From the NCBI RefSeq assembly GCF_016238445.1, contig NZ_JABANU010000005.1, positions 44,947 to 108,946 of the forward strand: DNA of 64,000 nt. The letters are read 5' to 3'. The translations under genes and the position numbers were made by a program. The notes under the pieces are model-generated. The model had not been told where the DNA came from. It saw only the letters and a program-made list of their open reading frames with translations, and did not search any database. This DNA is from Staphylococcus canis (GTDB lineage: Bacteria > Bacillota > Bacilli > Staphylococcales > Staphylococcaceae). Below, in pieces: positions 26,390 to 37,421 of the stretch. How positions within the stretch are numbered: the first letter of the stretch is position 1; each line of letters opens with the position of its first letter.

Positions 26390-26809
26390 ATGAAAATACC
26401 AAAAATCACCACTTTTTTAATGTTTAATGGAGATGCAGAAGAAGCAATTTTATATTATACATCTTTATTCGAAGATAGTGAGATTATCACAATGGTTAAA
26501 TACGATGATTCTGTACCAGATCAAGCGGGGAAAGTGCAACATTCTATTTTTACATTAAATGGTCAAGTGTTTATGGCAATTGATAATATGAATGGTACGG
26601 ATATCGAGATGAATCCGGCTATGTCATTATTTGTGACGGTTAAAGATCAATATGAAATGGATACGCTTTATAATGGTTTGAAAGATGGCGGGGCTATTTT
26701 AATGCCGAAAACAGAAATGCCACCACAATATCGTGAATTTGCATGGATTCAAGATAAATTTGGTGTCAATTTCCAACTCGCTTTTCCTGAGAATAAAAAG
26801 AAATCGTAA
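26390..26809 (+). CDS. VOC-family (PhnB-like) protein
   Basis: Glyoxalase/bleomycin-resistance fold protein of the PhnB / 3-demethylubiquinone methyltransferase-like subgroup. The substrate is unknown, and the subgroup name does not imply quinone methylation. The family opening is ITTFLMFNGDAEEAILYYTSLF (about residues 5-26), and the repeat half ends in EFAWIQDKFGVNFQLAF. Length is 139 residues. I chose the ATG at 26390 because AAGGAGG is well spaced; an upstream extension to 26348 lacks a ribosome binding site. It converges on rqcH. Confidence 0.85.
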   Translation: MKIPKITTFLMFNGDAEEAILYYTSLFEDSEIITMVKYDDSVPDQAGKVQHSIFTLNGQVFMAIDNMNGTDIEMNPAMSLFVTVKDQYEMDTLYNGLKDGGAILMPKTEMPPQYREFAWIQDKFGVNFQLAFPENKKKS

Positions 26810-26845
26810 ATTAGATTTATATTTAATTTCATAACGTATAGAAGA

Positions 26846-26906
26846 ACGAGGTTAGAATGTCTTGTGACAATATTGATAATAATCACAATTCAAGTTCTAA
26901 CCTCGT
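26846..26906. terminator. Hairpin between converging VOC gene and rqcH
   Basis: ACGAGGTTAGAA (26846-26857) and TTCTAACCTCGT (26895-26906) form a perfect 12-base-pair stem around a 37-base centre, between two converging genes. Flanking T-runs are weak in both directions. Confidence 0.6.
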
Positions 26907-26922
26907 AAAATATTGGATTCAA

Positions 26923-28620
26923 TTACTTCGCAGCTAAAGCTTGTATCTCATCATAGTGAGGCGTCACATAAAGTGTTTTTTGTTGTTCATATGTGACGAA
27001 TCCAGGTTTTGCACCACTTGGTTTATGCACATGTTTAATTAATGTGTAGTCAACAGGAATTTGACTAGATTCCCCCGCTTTTGAAAAATAAGCTGCAATC
27101 ATTGCGGCTTCCTCAATTGTACGTTCAGAAGGCTGATCGCTTAATATCACAACATGGCTACCAGGAATATCTTTCGTGTGTAACCAAGTATGAGATTTTT
27201 GAGCACGTTTATGCGTAAGATAATCATTTTGCTTATTATTTTTCCCAACCAAAATTGTATCATTGTCAGTAGAAACATAAGTTTGAAGTTGGATTTTATG
27301 TTGTTTCTTTTTCTTATGTTGCTTGCGTTGTTTGATAAACCCTTGATCAGCTAATTCTTCTCTAATGTCGTCAATTTCGTCGACAGTAATATGTGCTAAT
27401 TGTTGATCGATACTTTCAAAGTATTGAATATTCTCTTTTGTGAGTTTGATTTGTCGCTTTAGCTCATGTTCACGTGTTTTCATACGATTATATTGCTTGA
27501 AATAATACTGAGCATTTTCAGATGGTGAACGTGTTGGATCTAAAGGAATTGTCACGTTTTCTCCAGTATAATAGTTAACTGTTGTCAGTGAACGATCACC
27601 TGTTTTAAGTTGATAAATATTAGCAGTAATCAATTCACCGAATAGTTGTTGTTCTTCTTTATGTGCAGTTTCATCAAGTTCTGTAATCAGTTTTGATAAT
27701 TTATTCTGATATTTTTGCAGATGTTGATGCACTAGTTTCATTAAATCATTCGCGCGTTGTTTGACACGTTCTCTCTCGCCTCGTGCTTCATAGAAACGAT
27801 CTAACAATTGATGAAGTGAGTCATACTGAACCATATCATCATTGAATTGTTGTAATTTCATAAAATAGAAATCTTCTTTACCTGTTTCATGATTTTTATG
27901 AAATACTGGCGATACAGGAGCTTGTGTTTCAGCCATCACTTCATTAAACGCATCTGGTAACGTCTGGCTCGTCATAAAGTGTCGCCGTGAAACTATTTCT
28001 TTTGTGATAAGTGGAGAAAATCCTTCAAATGTATTTAGTAACTGACGATCAATTCTTCCAGCATTAAAATCGATATATTTTAAAATATCTTCACCATCAA
28101 AAGCGTACGGATTTAATTTATTTTGAGTTGGTGGCGCTTCATATTGAAATCCTGGCATCACTGTTCGATACTGATTTGTATTCGGCGTTAAATGTTTAAA
28201 ACCTTCAATGATTTTATACTGATCATTAACTAAAATAAGATTACTGTGTTTCCCCATAATTTCTAATATTACTGTTCGATAAATCGTATCACCAATCTCA
28301 TCCTTACTTTCCACATCAATTTCAATACGTCTATCGTTGTCAATTTGTCGAATCGCTTGAATAATACCTCCTTCTAAATGTTTACGAAACACGCGTGCAA
28401 ACATAGGAGGTTCAAAAGGGTTATCATACTTTTTTTCTGTTAGATGCATTCTTGCAAAGTTAGGGTGAATGGATAAAAGTAATTGGTGATTTTTACGGTT
28501 TTGTCGCACGACCATAATAATTGTGTCATTTTCAGGCTGATTAATTTTATGAATACGCCCTGACACTAGCGATTGTAAATCTTCAACCATTTTTCTTGTA
28601 AATACACCATCAAATGCCAT
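26923..28620 (-). CDS. rqcH: Ribosome quality-control protein RqcH (NEMF/NFACT family)
   Basis: Binds stalled 50S subunits and recruits tRNA-Ala to add alanine tails; formerly annotated as fibronectin-binding protein. The N-terminal NFACT-N domain starts MAFDGVFTRKMVEDL and includes LLLSIHPNFARMHLT. Coiled coils run from about residues 270 to 440. The C-terminal NFACT-R domain contains ILVGKNNKQNDYLTHKRAQKSHTWLHTKDIPGSHVVI near residue 470. Length is 565 residues. AAGGTGG lies upstream of the ATG. It is the only large minus-strand gene in the window. Confidence 0.94.
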   Translation of the reverse strand: MAFDGVFTRKMVEDLQSLVSGRIHKINQPENDTIIMVVRQNRKNHQLLLSIHPNFARMHLTEKKYDNPFEPPMFARVFRKHLEGGIIQAIRQIDNDRRIEIDVESKDEIGDTIYRTVILEIMGKHSNLILVNDQYKIIEGFKHLTPNTNQYRTVMPGFQYEAPPTQNKLNPYAFDGEDILKYIDFNAGRIDRQLLNTFEGFSPLITKEIVSRRHFMTSQTLPDAFNEVMAETQAPVSPVFHKNHETGKEDFYFMKLQQFNDDMVQYDSLHQLLDRFYEARGERERVKQRANDLMKLVHQHLQKYQNKLSKLITELDETAHKEEQQLFGELITANIYQLKTGDRSLTTVNYYTGENVTIPLDPTRSPSENAQYYFKQYNRMKTREHELKRQIKLTKENIQYFESIDQQLAHITVDEIDDIREELADQGFIKQRKQHKKKKQHKIQLQTYVSTDNDTILVGKNNKQNDYLTHKRAQKSHTWLHTKDIPGSHVVILSDQPSERTIEEAAMIAAYFSKAGESSQIPVDYTLIKHVHKPSGAKPGFVTYEQQKTLYVTPHYDEIQALAAK

Positions 28621-28772
28621 AAATATCTGCCACCTTTAAAAATTTCATCTCTTTATTATAACATGTGCATAAACTAACGTCAGACCTTAAGATTATCTAG
28701 ATAGCTACTATACAATTCCTTCAAAATTATGGTAAGATATGTAAATAAAAGAATAGCGAAGAAAGGTCGTAA

Positions 28773-29398
<626 letters not shown>

Positions 29399-29399
<1 letters not shown>

Positions 29400-29608
29400 T
29401 GTTATATCCACCGTTACATGAATTACAAAGTAAAGTAAATTCTAAATATTTAATCGCAACAACTGCGGCTAAACGTGCCCGTGAAATTCAAGCTGAGCCA
29501 GACGATTTGTTACTTGATAAATATACAAGTAAAAAAACAGTAGGACGTGCACTTGAAGAAATTGCAGCAAAAAAAGTTAAACCTCATGTTGAATCTGAAA
29601 TAATGTAA
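29399..29608 (+). CDS. rpoZ: DNA-directed RNA polymerase omega subunit
   Basis: Small RNA polymerase subunit that helps beta-prime folding and assembly. Length is 69 residues. The family core is SKYLIATTAAKRAREIQ followed by KKTVGRALEEIAAKKV. It is translationally coupled to gmk by a one-base overlap, and a terminator follows. Confidence 0.95.
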
Positions 29609-29640
29609 AGATATGGATTAAATTTTGTTATAAATGAATG

Positions 29641-29672
29641 AGTAGGATGGCGAATGTCATCCTGCTTTTTTT
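29641..29672 (+). terminator. Terminator after rpoZ
   Basis: AGTAGGATG (29641-29649) pairs with CATCCTGCT (29658-29666), loop GCGAATGT, followed by seven T. Confidence 0.92.
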
Positions 29673-29762
29673 ATCGAGTTTGATATTTTCAAAAGACTTC
29701 TTATGCAATTTGTTTTAAATATACTATAATGCAATTAAGCGTTTAGAATCAGGAGTGAAATT

Positions 29763-30971
29763 ATGAAAAATATATTAGTTGCTGTGACAGGTGGTATCGC
29801 TGCGTATAAAGCGATTGATTTAACAAGTAAATTAACTCAAAGTGGATATGATGTTCGTGTGATGCTCACTGAACATGCACAAGAATTTGTGACACCACTT
29901 GCGTTTCAAGCGATTAGTCGAAATGCAGTATATACAAGTACATTTAAGGAACAAAATCCAGCTGAAATACAACATGTGGCTCTAGGTGACTGGGCAGATG
30001 CAATTATCGTTGCACCTGCTACTGCAAATGTAATTTCGAAATTAAGTCATGGTATAGCAGATGATATGGTTACTACAACTTTACTTGCAACAGAAACACC
30101 CAAATTTATTGCGCCAGCTATGAATGTTCATATGTATGAAAATCCACGCATTCAACATAATATGAAAACATTAACTTCGGATGGTTATTATTTTATTGAG
30201 CCAGGTGAAGGCTTTTTAGCATGTGGTTATGTAGCAAAAGGGCGAATGGCTGAGCCTATGGAAATCAAGGCTGTTGTGGAACGTGAGATGAATGAGTCAC
30301 ACGTCCAAAATACTTCTGAATCATCATTTTTTAGAGATAAAAACATTTTAATTACAGCAGGGCCTACTGTTGAAGAAATTGATCCAGTGCGATATGTATC
30401 AAATCGAGCGTCTGGGAAAATGGGATATGCATTAGCAGAGGCATTACAAAAAAAAGGAGCACATGTCACTTTAGTTTCTGGACCCACACACTTGGAAGTG
30501 CCTCAGAATGTCACAGTGATACAAGTTCAAAGTGCAGAAGAGATGTTTGAAGCGGTAGTCGCGCATTTTGAAAGCCAAGATGTGATATTCAAAACTGCTG
30601 CTGTATCTGATTATACTCCGGTTGAACATTTAGAACATAAAATGAAAAAACAAGATGGTGATCTTGTTGTGACATTTAAACGTACGAAAGATATTTTAAA
30701 ATATCTTGGGGAGCATAAGACGACACAAAAATTAGTAGGTTTCGCCGCTGAAACACGTGACGTTGAGAAGTATGCACGTGAAAAGTTAGAGCGTAAAAAT
30801 GCAGATGTTATTATTGCAAACAATGTAGGTGATACATCAATCGGATTTCAGTCTGACGAAAATGAAGTAACGCTATACTTTAAAGATGGGCAGACAAAGC
30901 CAATTGAAAAAGTTAATAAAAAACAACTTGCCTATCATATTTTGTCAGAACTTGAAAGAAGTTGGCAGTAA
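29763..30971 (+). CDS. coaBC: Bifunctional phosphopantothenoylcysteine decarboxylase / phosphopantothenate-cysteine ligase
   Basis: Two successive steps of coenzyme A synthesis. The N-terminal flavoprotein half (CoaC) opens with ILVAVTGGIAAYKAIDL and holds APAMNVHMYENP and the reactive Cys segment FLACGYVAKGRM near residue 157. The C-terminal synthetase half (CoaB, from about residue 195) has NILITAGPTVEEIDPVRYVSN and VGFAAET. Length is 402 residues. A TATAAT at 29725-29730 suggests its own promoter, with a poor -35. The stop shares one base with priA. Confidence 0.96.
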   Translation: MKNILVAVTGGIAAYKAIDLTSKLTQSGYDVRVMLTEHAQEFVTPLAFQAISRNAVYTSTFKEQNPAEIQHVALGDWADAIIVAPATANVISKLSHGIADDMVTTTLLATETPKFIAPAMNVHMYENPRIQHNMKTLTSDGYYFIEPGEGFLACGYVAKGRMAEPMEIKAVVEREMNESHVQNTSESSFFRDKNILITAGPTVEEIDPVRYVSNRASGKMGYALAEALQKKGAHVTLVSGPTHLEVPQNVTVIQVQSAEEMFEAVVAHFESQDVIFKTAAVSDYTPVEHLEHKMKKQDGDLVVTFKRTKDILKYLGEHKTTQKLVGFAAETRDVEKYAREKLERKNADVIIANNVGDTSIGFQSDENEVTLYFKDGQTKPIEKVNKKQLAYHILSELERSWQ

Positions 30972-33379
30972 TGATAGCACAAGTTATTGTAGATATAGAT
31001 TCTAAAAGCGTAGATAAAACGTTTGATTACATTGTACCTGATAATATGATAGCGATTGTTCAGCCTGGTATACGTGTTGTTGTGCCTTTTGGTCCACGTA
31101 AAATACAAGGGTTTGTAATGGCATGTAAAGACAATAAGGAAGCTGAAGTAGATGTATCACGATTAAAGCCCATCTTAGAAGTTAAAGATATTCAACCTGA
31201 ACTTACTGAAGAACTTGTGAGATTAAGTGAATGGTATAGTCAAAACTTTATTTCTAAACGGATCTCCATATTAGAAGCAATGCTACCTAGTGCTGTTAAA
31301 GCTAAATACCAAAAAGCATTTAAGTTAGTTGATGACGAAGCCTTACCGAGTGAGATAGTACGCTATTTTAATAAAGATGGGTATTATTTTTATAAAAAAG
31401 CACAAGAAGATCATCAAGTTGATGTGATGATGCACTATTTAAAACAAGGTACCATTAAAGAGGTAACGTTAATATCTCAAAATACAAAAAAGAAAACACA
31501 AAAAGCGGTAAGAATTCAACCTGATTTAGATATTGATGAATTACTAGCGCGATTAGAAAAAAAACCAAAACAGTATGAGTTAGTAGCGTTTCTATATGAT
31601 GAACAACATCGAGATGTCTTTTTGAAAGAACTAATGGAGATGTCATTTTCACAGTCCTCAATAAAGACGCTTGAAAAATATCAAATTGTTGAAAAATACG
31701 ATGCTATTATAGAAAGAGATCCATATGAAGGTCGTGTGTTTGAACAAGAGGAGAAGCAAACATTAACAAAAGATCAACAAAATGCTTATGAAAAGATACT
31801 TGCATCGATTCAGCACAAACAGAGTGAAACATTCCTGTTACACGGTGTGACAGGGTCAGGGAAAACTGAAGTATATCTTCAAGTTATCGAGGAAGTTTTA
31901 AATCGTGGTGAAAATGCCATGATGTTAGTTCCTGAGATTGCATTAACACCTCAAATGGTATTAAGGTTCAAAGCAAGGTTTGGAGACGAGGTTGCGGTTT
32001 TACACTCTGCATTATCAAAAGGAGAACGCTATGATGAATGGCAAAAAATTCGCGATGGTCGAGCTCGAGTAAGTGTTGGTGCACGTTCGAGTATCTTCGC
32101 CCCGTTTCAAAATATAGGGATAATTATTATAGATGAAGAACATGAGGCAACATACAAACAGGAAGATTATCCAAGATACCATGTTAAAGATATTGCGGAA
32201 TGGCGTTGTCAACAACATCAATGTCCACTCGTGCTCGGAAGCGCAACACCGAGCCTTGAAAGTTATGCTAGAGCTGATAAAGGCGTATACACGTTGTTAT
32301 CGATGCCTAAGCGAGTCAATGAAAGACCGCTTCCCAAAATCGAAGTCTGTGATATGAGGGCAGAACTTGCAGAAGGTAATCGTTCTATGTTTTCAGAAAG
32401 GTTATCTGAAGCAATTGAGACACGTCTTCAAAAGAAAGAGCAAATTGTTCTATTTTTAAATCGACGCGGTTATGCATCATTTATGTTATGTAGAGATTGT
32501 GGGCACGTCCCTCAGTGTCCAAATTGCGATATTTCATTAACATATCATAAATCAACGGATCAATTGAAATGTCATTATTGTGGGTACCAAGAGCAAGCGC
32601 CATTCCGTTGTCCGAATTGTGGAAGTGAACATATTCGTCAAATGGGAACAGGTACACAACGTGTTGAAGAGTTATTACAACAACGTTTTCCAAAAGCACG
32701 TATTATTCGTATGGATGTGGATACAACAACACAAAAAGGCAGTCATGAGAAATTATTGAATCAGTTTGGTAACGGTGAAGGTGATATTCTTTTAGGTACT
32801 CAAATGATTGCAAAAGGTCTAGATTTTCCGAACATTACGTTAGTCGGTGTACTTAACGCAGATACAATGCTCAACTTACCTGATTTTAGATCTAGTGAAC
32901 GAACATTTCAGATATTAACACAGGTTGCAGGTCGTGCAGGACGTCACGATAAATCAGGAGAAGTGATTATTCAAACCTATAATCCTTCACATTACGCAAT
33001 AGAATATGTAAAAGAGGCTAATTATTTAGATTTTTATCATCAAGAAATGAGATATCGTCAAATGGCCAATTATCCACCATACTATTATTTGATTAACTTT
33101 ACGATTTCACACGAAAATATGAAAGAAGTATTACAAGCAGCGACACATGTCCATCAAATATTAATTCAGCACTTAAGTGATAAATCATTAATTTTAGGGC
33201 CTTCACCAGCACCGCTATCGAGAATTAATAATGAATATCGCTTTCAAGTTCTAGTAAAATATAAAAGAGAACCAGCACTGCTTCATGTTTTAAGACATCT
33301 TGATGATTATTACCATGAAATGTACACCAAAAAGAAACTATCTTTAAAAATAGATATCAACCCCTATATGATGATGTAA
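30971..33379 (+). CDS. priA: Primosomal replication restart helicase PriA
   Basis: 3'-to-5' helicase that reloads the replisome at stalled forks. The N-terminal DNA-binding domain (IAQVIVDIDSKSVDKTFDYIVP) is followed by the helicase core. Walker A is GVTGSGKTEVYL (about residue 296) and the DExH-type box is IIIDEEHEATYKQED. Zinc-binding cysteines lie in CRDCGHVPQCPNC and CHYCGYQ...CPNCGS. Later helicase motifs include GTQRVEELL and VAGRAGR. I use the ATG at 30971 (802 residues), overlapping the coaBC stop by one base. Confidence 0.97.
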   Translation: MIAQVIVDIDSKSVDKTFDYIVPDNMIAIVQPGIRVVVPFGPRKIQGFVMACKDNKEAEVDVSRLKPILEVKDIQPELTEELVRLSEWYSQNFISKRISILEAMLPSAVKAKYQKAFKLVDDEALPSEIVRYFNKDGYYFYKKAQEDHQVDVMMHYLKQGTIKEVTLISQNTKKKTQKAVRIQPDLDIDELLARLEKKPKQYELVAFLYDEQHRDVFLKELMEMSFSQSSIKTLEKYQIVEKYDAIIERDPYEGRVFEQEEKQTLTKDQQNAYEKILASIQHKQSETFLLHGVTGSGKTEVYLQVIEEVLNRGENAMMLVPEIALTPQMVLRFKARFGDEVAVLHSALSKGERYDEWQKIRDGRARVSVGARSSIFAPFQNIGIIIIDEEHEATYKQEDYPRYHVKDIAEWRCQQHQCPLVLGSATPSLESYARADKGVYTLLSMPKRVNERPLPKIEVCDMRAELAEGNRSMFSERLSEAIETRLQKKEQIVLFLNRRGYASFMLCRDCGHVPQCPNCDISLTYHKSTDQLKCHYCGYQEQAPFRCPNCGSEHIRQMGTGTQRVEELLQQRFPKARIIRMDVDTTTQKGSHEKLLNQFGNGEGDILLGTQMIAKGLDFPNITLVGVLNADTMLNLPDFRSSERTFQILTQVAGRAGRHDKSGEVIIQTYNPSHYAIEYVKEANYLDFYHQEMRYRQMANYPPYYYLINFTISHENMKEVLQAATHVHQILIQHLSDKSLILGPSPAPLSRINNEYRFQVLVKYKREPALLHVLRHLDDYYHEMYTKKKLSLKIDINPYMMM

Positions 33380-33391
33380 CTAGGTTGATTT

Positions 33392-33490
33392 AAGGTTGCC
33401 ACGTAGGTAAAAGGCGTACTGATAATCAAGTTTAAAAGTATTGATTTTCAACACAATCCTAATGTATTACGATTATGGCAACCTTTGTTT
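33392..33490 (+). terminator. Nested inverted repeat in the priA-def gap
   Basis: AAGGTTGCCA (33392-33401) and TGGCAACCTT (33476-33485) are perfect complements, followed by TGTTT. Inside are CGTA (33402-33405) with TACG (33468-33471), and a hairpin AATCAA (33424-33429) with TTGATT (33441-33446). It is probably the priA terminator, but at about 94 bases it is unusually large. Confidence 0.55.
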
Positions 33491-33598
33491 ATGTTAAAAG
33501 CTTGATGACTCATTTGTTAAGATATAAGAAAGCACGTCGCAATTTATATCATTTTGGGTTATAATATAACGATGAATTTTGATGAGGAGCGTGTCAAA

Positions 33599-34087
33599 GT
33601 GGCAGTTCAAAAAATTTTAACACATTATCATCCGATTCTACGCCAGCAAGCAGAAGCGGTACAACAATTTGATGAACACATTGAAAACGTGATACAAGAT
33701 TTAGAGGATACGCTATTTGACACTGAAGGTCAGGCGCTTGCGGCTAATCAAATTGGTATTTCTGAACAGATTGCGATTGTAGATATGGAGCAAGATGGTA
33801 TTTTACAATTAATTAATCCTACAATTGTAAATGAATCTGAAACAAAAATTACTGATTTAGAAGGATGTTTAAGTGTCCCTGGTCGATTTGGTGAGGTTAC
33901 CCGTAGTCAAATGATTAAAGTGGAAAGTTATGATTTAAAAGGAAACAAAGTAGAACTTACAGCTTATGATGACGTTGCACGCATGATATTGCACGTTATT
34001 GATAATTTGAATGGTGTGTTATTTATAGATATTATGGAACGTGAAATTTCAGATGCGGAATTGGAGGCATATTTAGAAGATGAGTAA
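33599..34087 (+). CDS. Peptide deformylase-like protein with degenerate active site
   Basis: Related to peptide deformylase and placed before fmt, but probably not active. Motif 1 reads GQALAANQ where the family has GxGLAAxQ. Motif 2, EGCLS, keeps the metal Cys (Cys90). Motif 3, normally HExDH, reads HVIDN: catalytic Glu is Val133 and the second metal His is Asn136. I chose GTG at 33599 (162 residues) because GAGGAG lies 9 bases upstream and the N-terminus then aligns with the S. aureus homologue. That homologue, as I recall, is also degenerate (HIIDQ). A TATAAT is present at 33560-33565. It overlaps fmt by 8 bases. Confidence 0.88.
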   Translation: MAVQKILTHYHPILRQQAEAVQQFDEHIENVIQDLEDTLFDTEGQALAANQIGISEQIAIVDMEQDGILQLINPTIVNESETKITDLEGCLSVPGRFGEVTRSQMIKVESYDLKGNKVELTAYDDVARMILHVIDNLNGVLFIDIMEREISDAELEAYLEDE

Positions 34088-35012
34088 AATAATTTTTATG
34101 GGAACACCTGATTTCTCAACGAATATATTAGAAATGTTAATTCAAACAGAAGAGGTTATTGCTGTTGTCACACAACCGGATAGACCTGTTGGTAGAAAAC
34201 GTAAAATGACACCACCGCCAGTTAAAGTAGTTGCTGAAAAATATGATATTCCTGTATTTCAACCTGAAAAATTAGCGGGATCTGAGGAATTAAAAACGTT
34301 ACTAGAGATGAATAGTGATCTTATCGTCACTGCAGCGTTTGGGCAACTGTTGCCGGAATCTTTACTTAATGCACCTGTGCATGGTGCTATTAATGTGCAT
34401 GCCTCTCTTTTACCAAAATATCGTGGTGGTGCTCCAATACATCAAGCGATTATTGATGGTGAAAGTGAAACGGGTGTCACAATTATGTATATGGTTAAAA
34501 AATTAGATGCCGGTGATATTATTACGCAACGTGCCATTCCAATTGAAGACAATGATAATGTAGGAACGTTGCACGATAAATTAAGTGAATTAGGTACAGA
34601 GTTACTAAAAGAAACATTACCGGCTATTTTAAATCATACACACACGCGTACACCTCAAGATGATACGAAAGCTACGTTTGCGTCTAATATTCAGAGAGAA
34701 GATGAACGTATCGATTGGTCACAGGATGCACGGACAATTTTCAACCATATTAGAGGATTATCACCGTGGCCAGTTGCATATACGACAATGGATGACAAAA
34801 CGATGAAAATCTATGCTGCTGTCATTGTCCCGAACCAAAAAGGACGTGCGGGCGAAATTATTCAAACGACAAAAAAACAAATTATTGTTGGTACAGGTTC
34901 TGATGACGCAATTGGACTTACAGAAATTCAATTATCTGGAAAAAAACGTATGCCGGTTGCTAATTTTTTAAGCGGTGTACAAGAATCATTAGTAGGAAAG
35001 GAACTACTGTAA
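34080..35012 (+). CDS. fmt: Methionyl-tRNA formyltransferase
   Basis: Formylates initiator Met-tRNA using 10-formyltetrahydrofolate. The N-terminal Rossmann domain starts [17 protein letters not shown]. The active-site segment [21 protein letters not shown] (about residues 106-126) contains the catalytic Asn and His. The C-terminal OB-like domain includes [22 protein letters not shown]. Length is 310 residues. It begins inside the end of the deformylase-like gene and is followed directly by rsmB. Confidence 0.96.
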   Translation: MSKIIFMGTPDFSTNILEMLIQTEEVIAVVTQPDRPVGRKRKMTPPPVKVVAEKYDIPVFQPEKLAGSEELKTLLEMNSDLIVTAAFGQLLPESLLNAPVHGAINVHASLLPKYRGGAPIHQAIIDGESETGVTIMYMVKKLDAGDIITQRAIPIEDNDNVGTLHDKLSELGTELLKETLPAILNHTHTRTPQDDTKATFASNIQREDERIDWSQDARTIFNHIRGLSPWPVAYTTMDDKTMKIYAAVIVPNQKGRAGEIIQTTKKQIIVGTGSDDAIGLTEIQLSGKKRMPVANFLSGVQESLVGKELL

Positions 35013-36314
35013 ATGGTTCAGGTTAGAGCGTTAAGCTTCCAAACTTTAGAAGATGTATTGAAAGATGGCGCATATAGCAATTTGAAAATCAATGAGGTAC
35101 TATCGAAAAACAACTTATCTCAAGCAGATAAAGGACTATATACTGAGATTGTATACGGTACGATCAAACGAAAATTAACTCTAAATTATTATTTAAAACC
35201 ATTTGTTAAAACCAAAATTAAAGGATGGGTAAGACGTTTATTATGGATGAGTATTTATCAATACGTGTACTTAGATAAAGTGCCTACACATGCGATCATA
35301 AATGAAGCGGTGGATATCGCTAAAAAAAGAGGTGGTGCACAAACAGGGAATACGGTTAATGCGATTTTACGCCAACTGACTTCACAAGCATTACCTAAGA
35401 TTGATGATATTCGTGATAAATATGAAAGAGCATCAATACGTTATAGTATCCCTGTTTGGATAATAAAACACTGGGAAACACATTATGGATTTGAAGTAGC
35501 TGAAACCATTGCTGAACAAATGTTGCACCCAGTTTCGCAAACAGTACGTGTTAATACAACACGAATCACCGTAGAAGATGCGATGACTCAACTAGAAGCA
35601 GAGGGATTGAAAGTACAACAGGATCCACATATTAAAGTTTGTTTACATGTACTTCAAGGTGTAGTGGTTCAATCTACATTATTTAAAGAAGGATTGGTAA
35701 GTATTCAAGATAAAAGTTCAATGTTTGTCTCTTTATTGATGGATTTAAAATCTGGAGATGATGTTTTGGACAGTTGCAGTGCACCTGGCGGTAAAACGTG
35801 TCACATGGCAGAAATTTTAGATGGAAAAGGACATATTATCGCTCACGATATTCATGAACATAAAATTCAGTTGATTCAACATAATATTGATAAATTACAA
35901 TTGAAAAAAGTAGTAGCGTCACAACATGATGCAACAAAACCTATAGAAGGTCAATTTGATAAGATATTAGTAGATGCTCCTTGTAGTGGATTAGGCGTAT
36001 TGAGACATAAACCAGAAATTAAATACACGATGACACCTGAAAAAGTTGAACAACTAGTACAATTGCAGTTGAAGATACTCAAAAATGTAACTCAAAATTT
36101 AAAACCTGGTGGACAACTTGTCTATTCAACGTGTACGATTGAACAAATGGAAAATGAGAACGTGATATATACATTTTTAAAAGCACACCCTGACTTTGAA
36201 TTCGTGCCTTTTACACATCCTAAAACTAATGAATCTATCAAAACGTTACAGATTTTACCTCAAGACTTTAACTCAGATGGATTTTTCATGACTAGAATAA
36301 AAAAGAAAGGATAA
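35013..36314 (+). CDS. rsmB: 16S rRNA (cytosine967-C5)-methyltransferase RsmB
   Basis: S-adenosylmethionine-dependent methylation of C967 in 16S rRNA. The N-terminal NusB-like RNA-binding domain (about residues 1-140) contains THAIINEAVDIAKKRGG. The methyltransferase domain has DVLDSCSAPGGKTCHMAE, and the catalytic cysteines are in VDAPCSGLGVLRHKPEIK and STCTIEQMENE. Length is 433 residues. The ATG immediately follows the fmt stop. This order is typical of Firmicutes. Confidence 0.95.
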   Translation: MVQVRALSFQTLEDVLKDGAYSNLKINEVLSKNNLSQADKGLYTEIVYGTIKRKLTLNYYLKPFVKTKIKGWVRRLLWMSIYQYVYLDKVPTHAIINEAVDIAKKRGGAQTGNTVNAILRQLTSQALPKIDDIRDKYERASIRYSIPVWIIKHWETHYGFEVAETIAEQMLHPVSQTVRVNTTRITVEDAMTQLEAEGLKVQQDPHIKVCLHVLQGVVVQSTLFKEGLVSIQDKSSMFVSLLMDLKSGDDVLDSCSAPGGKTCHMAEILDGKGHIIAHDIHEHKIQLIQHNIDKLQLKKVVASQHDATKPIEGQFDKILVDAPCSGLGVLRHKPEIKYTMTPEKVEQLVQLQLKILKNVTQNLKPGGQLVYSTCTIEQMENENVIYTFLKAHPDFEFVPFTHPKTNESIKTLQILPQDFNSDGFFMTRIKKKG

Positions 36315-36320
36315 TCAAAT

Positions 36321-37415
36321 ATGATTACTGCTGAAAAGAAAAAAAAGAATAAATTTCTACCTGATTTTGAAAAGCAATCGATATATTCTTTAAGATTTGA
36401 TGAAATGCAAGCGTGGCTAAAAGAGCACGGTCAACAAAGTTTCCGTGCGAAACAAATTTTTGAGTGGTTATATGATAAACGTGTTGATCGTTTTGATGAA
36501 ATGACTAATCTTTCTAAGTCACTACGTCAATTATTAGAAGCACATTTTACAATTACTACATTGGAAACCGTTGTCCGTCAAGAGAGTCGTGACGGAACAA
36601 TTAAATTTTTATTTGAACTTCAAGATGGTTATACTATAGAGACTGTACTAATGCGACACGACTATGGGAATTCAGTTTGTGTTACTACACAAGTAGGGTG
36701 TCGTATCGGTTGTACGTTTTGTGCTTCAACTTTAGGAGGGTTAAAGCGTAATTTAGAATCAGGCGAGATAGTATCGCAAGTATTAACTGTTCAAAAAGCG
36801 CTTGATGAAACAGATGAGAGAGTATCTTCAATTGTTATTATGGGAATCGGTGAACCCTTTGAAAATTATAGCGAGATGATGGATTTCTTAAAAATCGTAA
36901 ATCATGATCATAGTTTAAATATCGGTGCACGCCATATTACTGTTTCTACGTCAGGTATTATTCCACGTATTTATGACTTTGCAGATGAATCGTTACAAAT
37001 TAATTTTGCAGTAAGTTTACACGCAGCGAATAATGAAATTCGTTCTAAATTAATGCCAATTAACCGTGCATACGATGTTGAAAAATTGATTGAGGCGATT
37101 GAATACTATCAAAAACAAACGAATAGACGTGTAACTTTTGAGTATGGATTGTTTGGTGGTGTGAATGACCAACTTTCACATGCACGTGAGTTAGCTGGAT
37201 TAATTAAACATCTAAATTGTCATGTGAATTTGATTCCTGTCAATCACGTACCTGAACGTAATTATGTGAAAACACCTAAAGATGATATATTTAAATTTGA
37301 AAAAGAATTAAAACGTCTAGGAATCAATGCTACAATAAGAAGGGAGCAAGGTTCAGATATTGACGCAGCATGTGGTCAATTAAGAGCTAAGGAAAGACAG
37401 TCAGAAACGAGGTAG
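36321..37415 (+). CDS. rlmN: Dual-specificity 23S rRNA/tRNA (adenine-C2)-methyltransferase RlmN
   Basis: Radical-SAM enzyme that methylates A2503 in 23S rRNA and A37 in some tRNAs. The cluster motif CxxxCxxC is [11 protein letters not shown] (about residues 126-136). [10 protein letters not shown] and [12 protein letters not shown] are SAM-binding segments. The methyl-carrying cysteine is in [12 protein letters not shown] near the C-terminus. Length is 364 residues. It sits between rsmB and the stp-prkC pair. Confidence 0.96.
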   Translation: MITAEKKKKNKFLPDFEKQSIYSLRFDEMQAWLKEHGQQSFRAKQIFEWLYDKRVDRFDEMTNLSKSLRQLLEAHFTITTLETVVRQESRDGTIKFLFELQDGYTIETVLMRHDYGNSVCVTTQVGCRIGCTFCASTLGGLKRNLESGEIVSQVLTVQKALDETDERVSSIVIMGIGEPFENYSEMMDFLKIVNHDHSLNIGARHITVSTSGIIPRIYDFADESLQINFAVSLHAANNEIRSKLMPINRAYDVEKLIEAIEYYQKQTNRRVTFEYGLFGGVNDQLSHARELAGLIKHLNCHVNLIPVNHVPERNYVKTPKDDIFKFEKELKRLGINATIRREQGSDIDAACGQLRAKERQSETR

Positions 37416-37421
37416 ATCACA

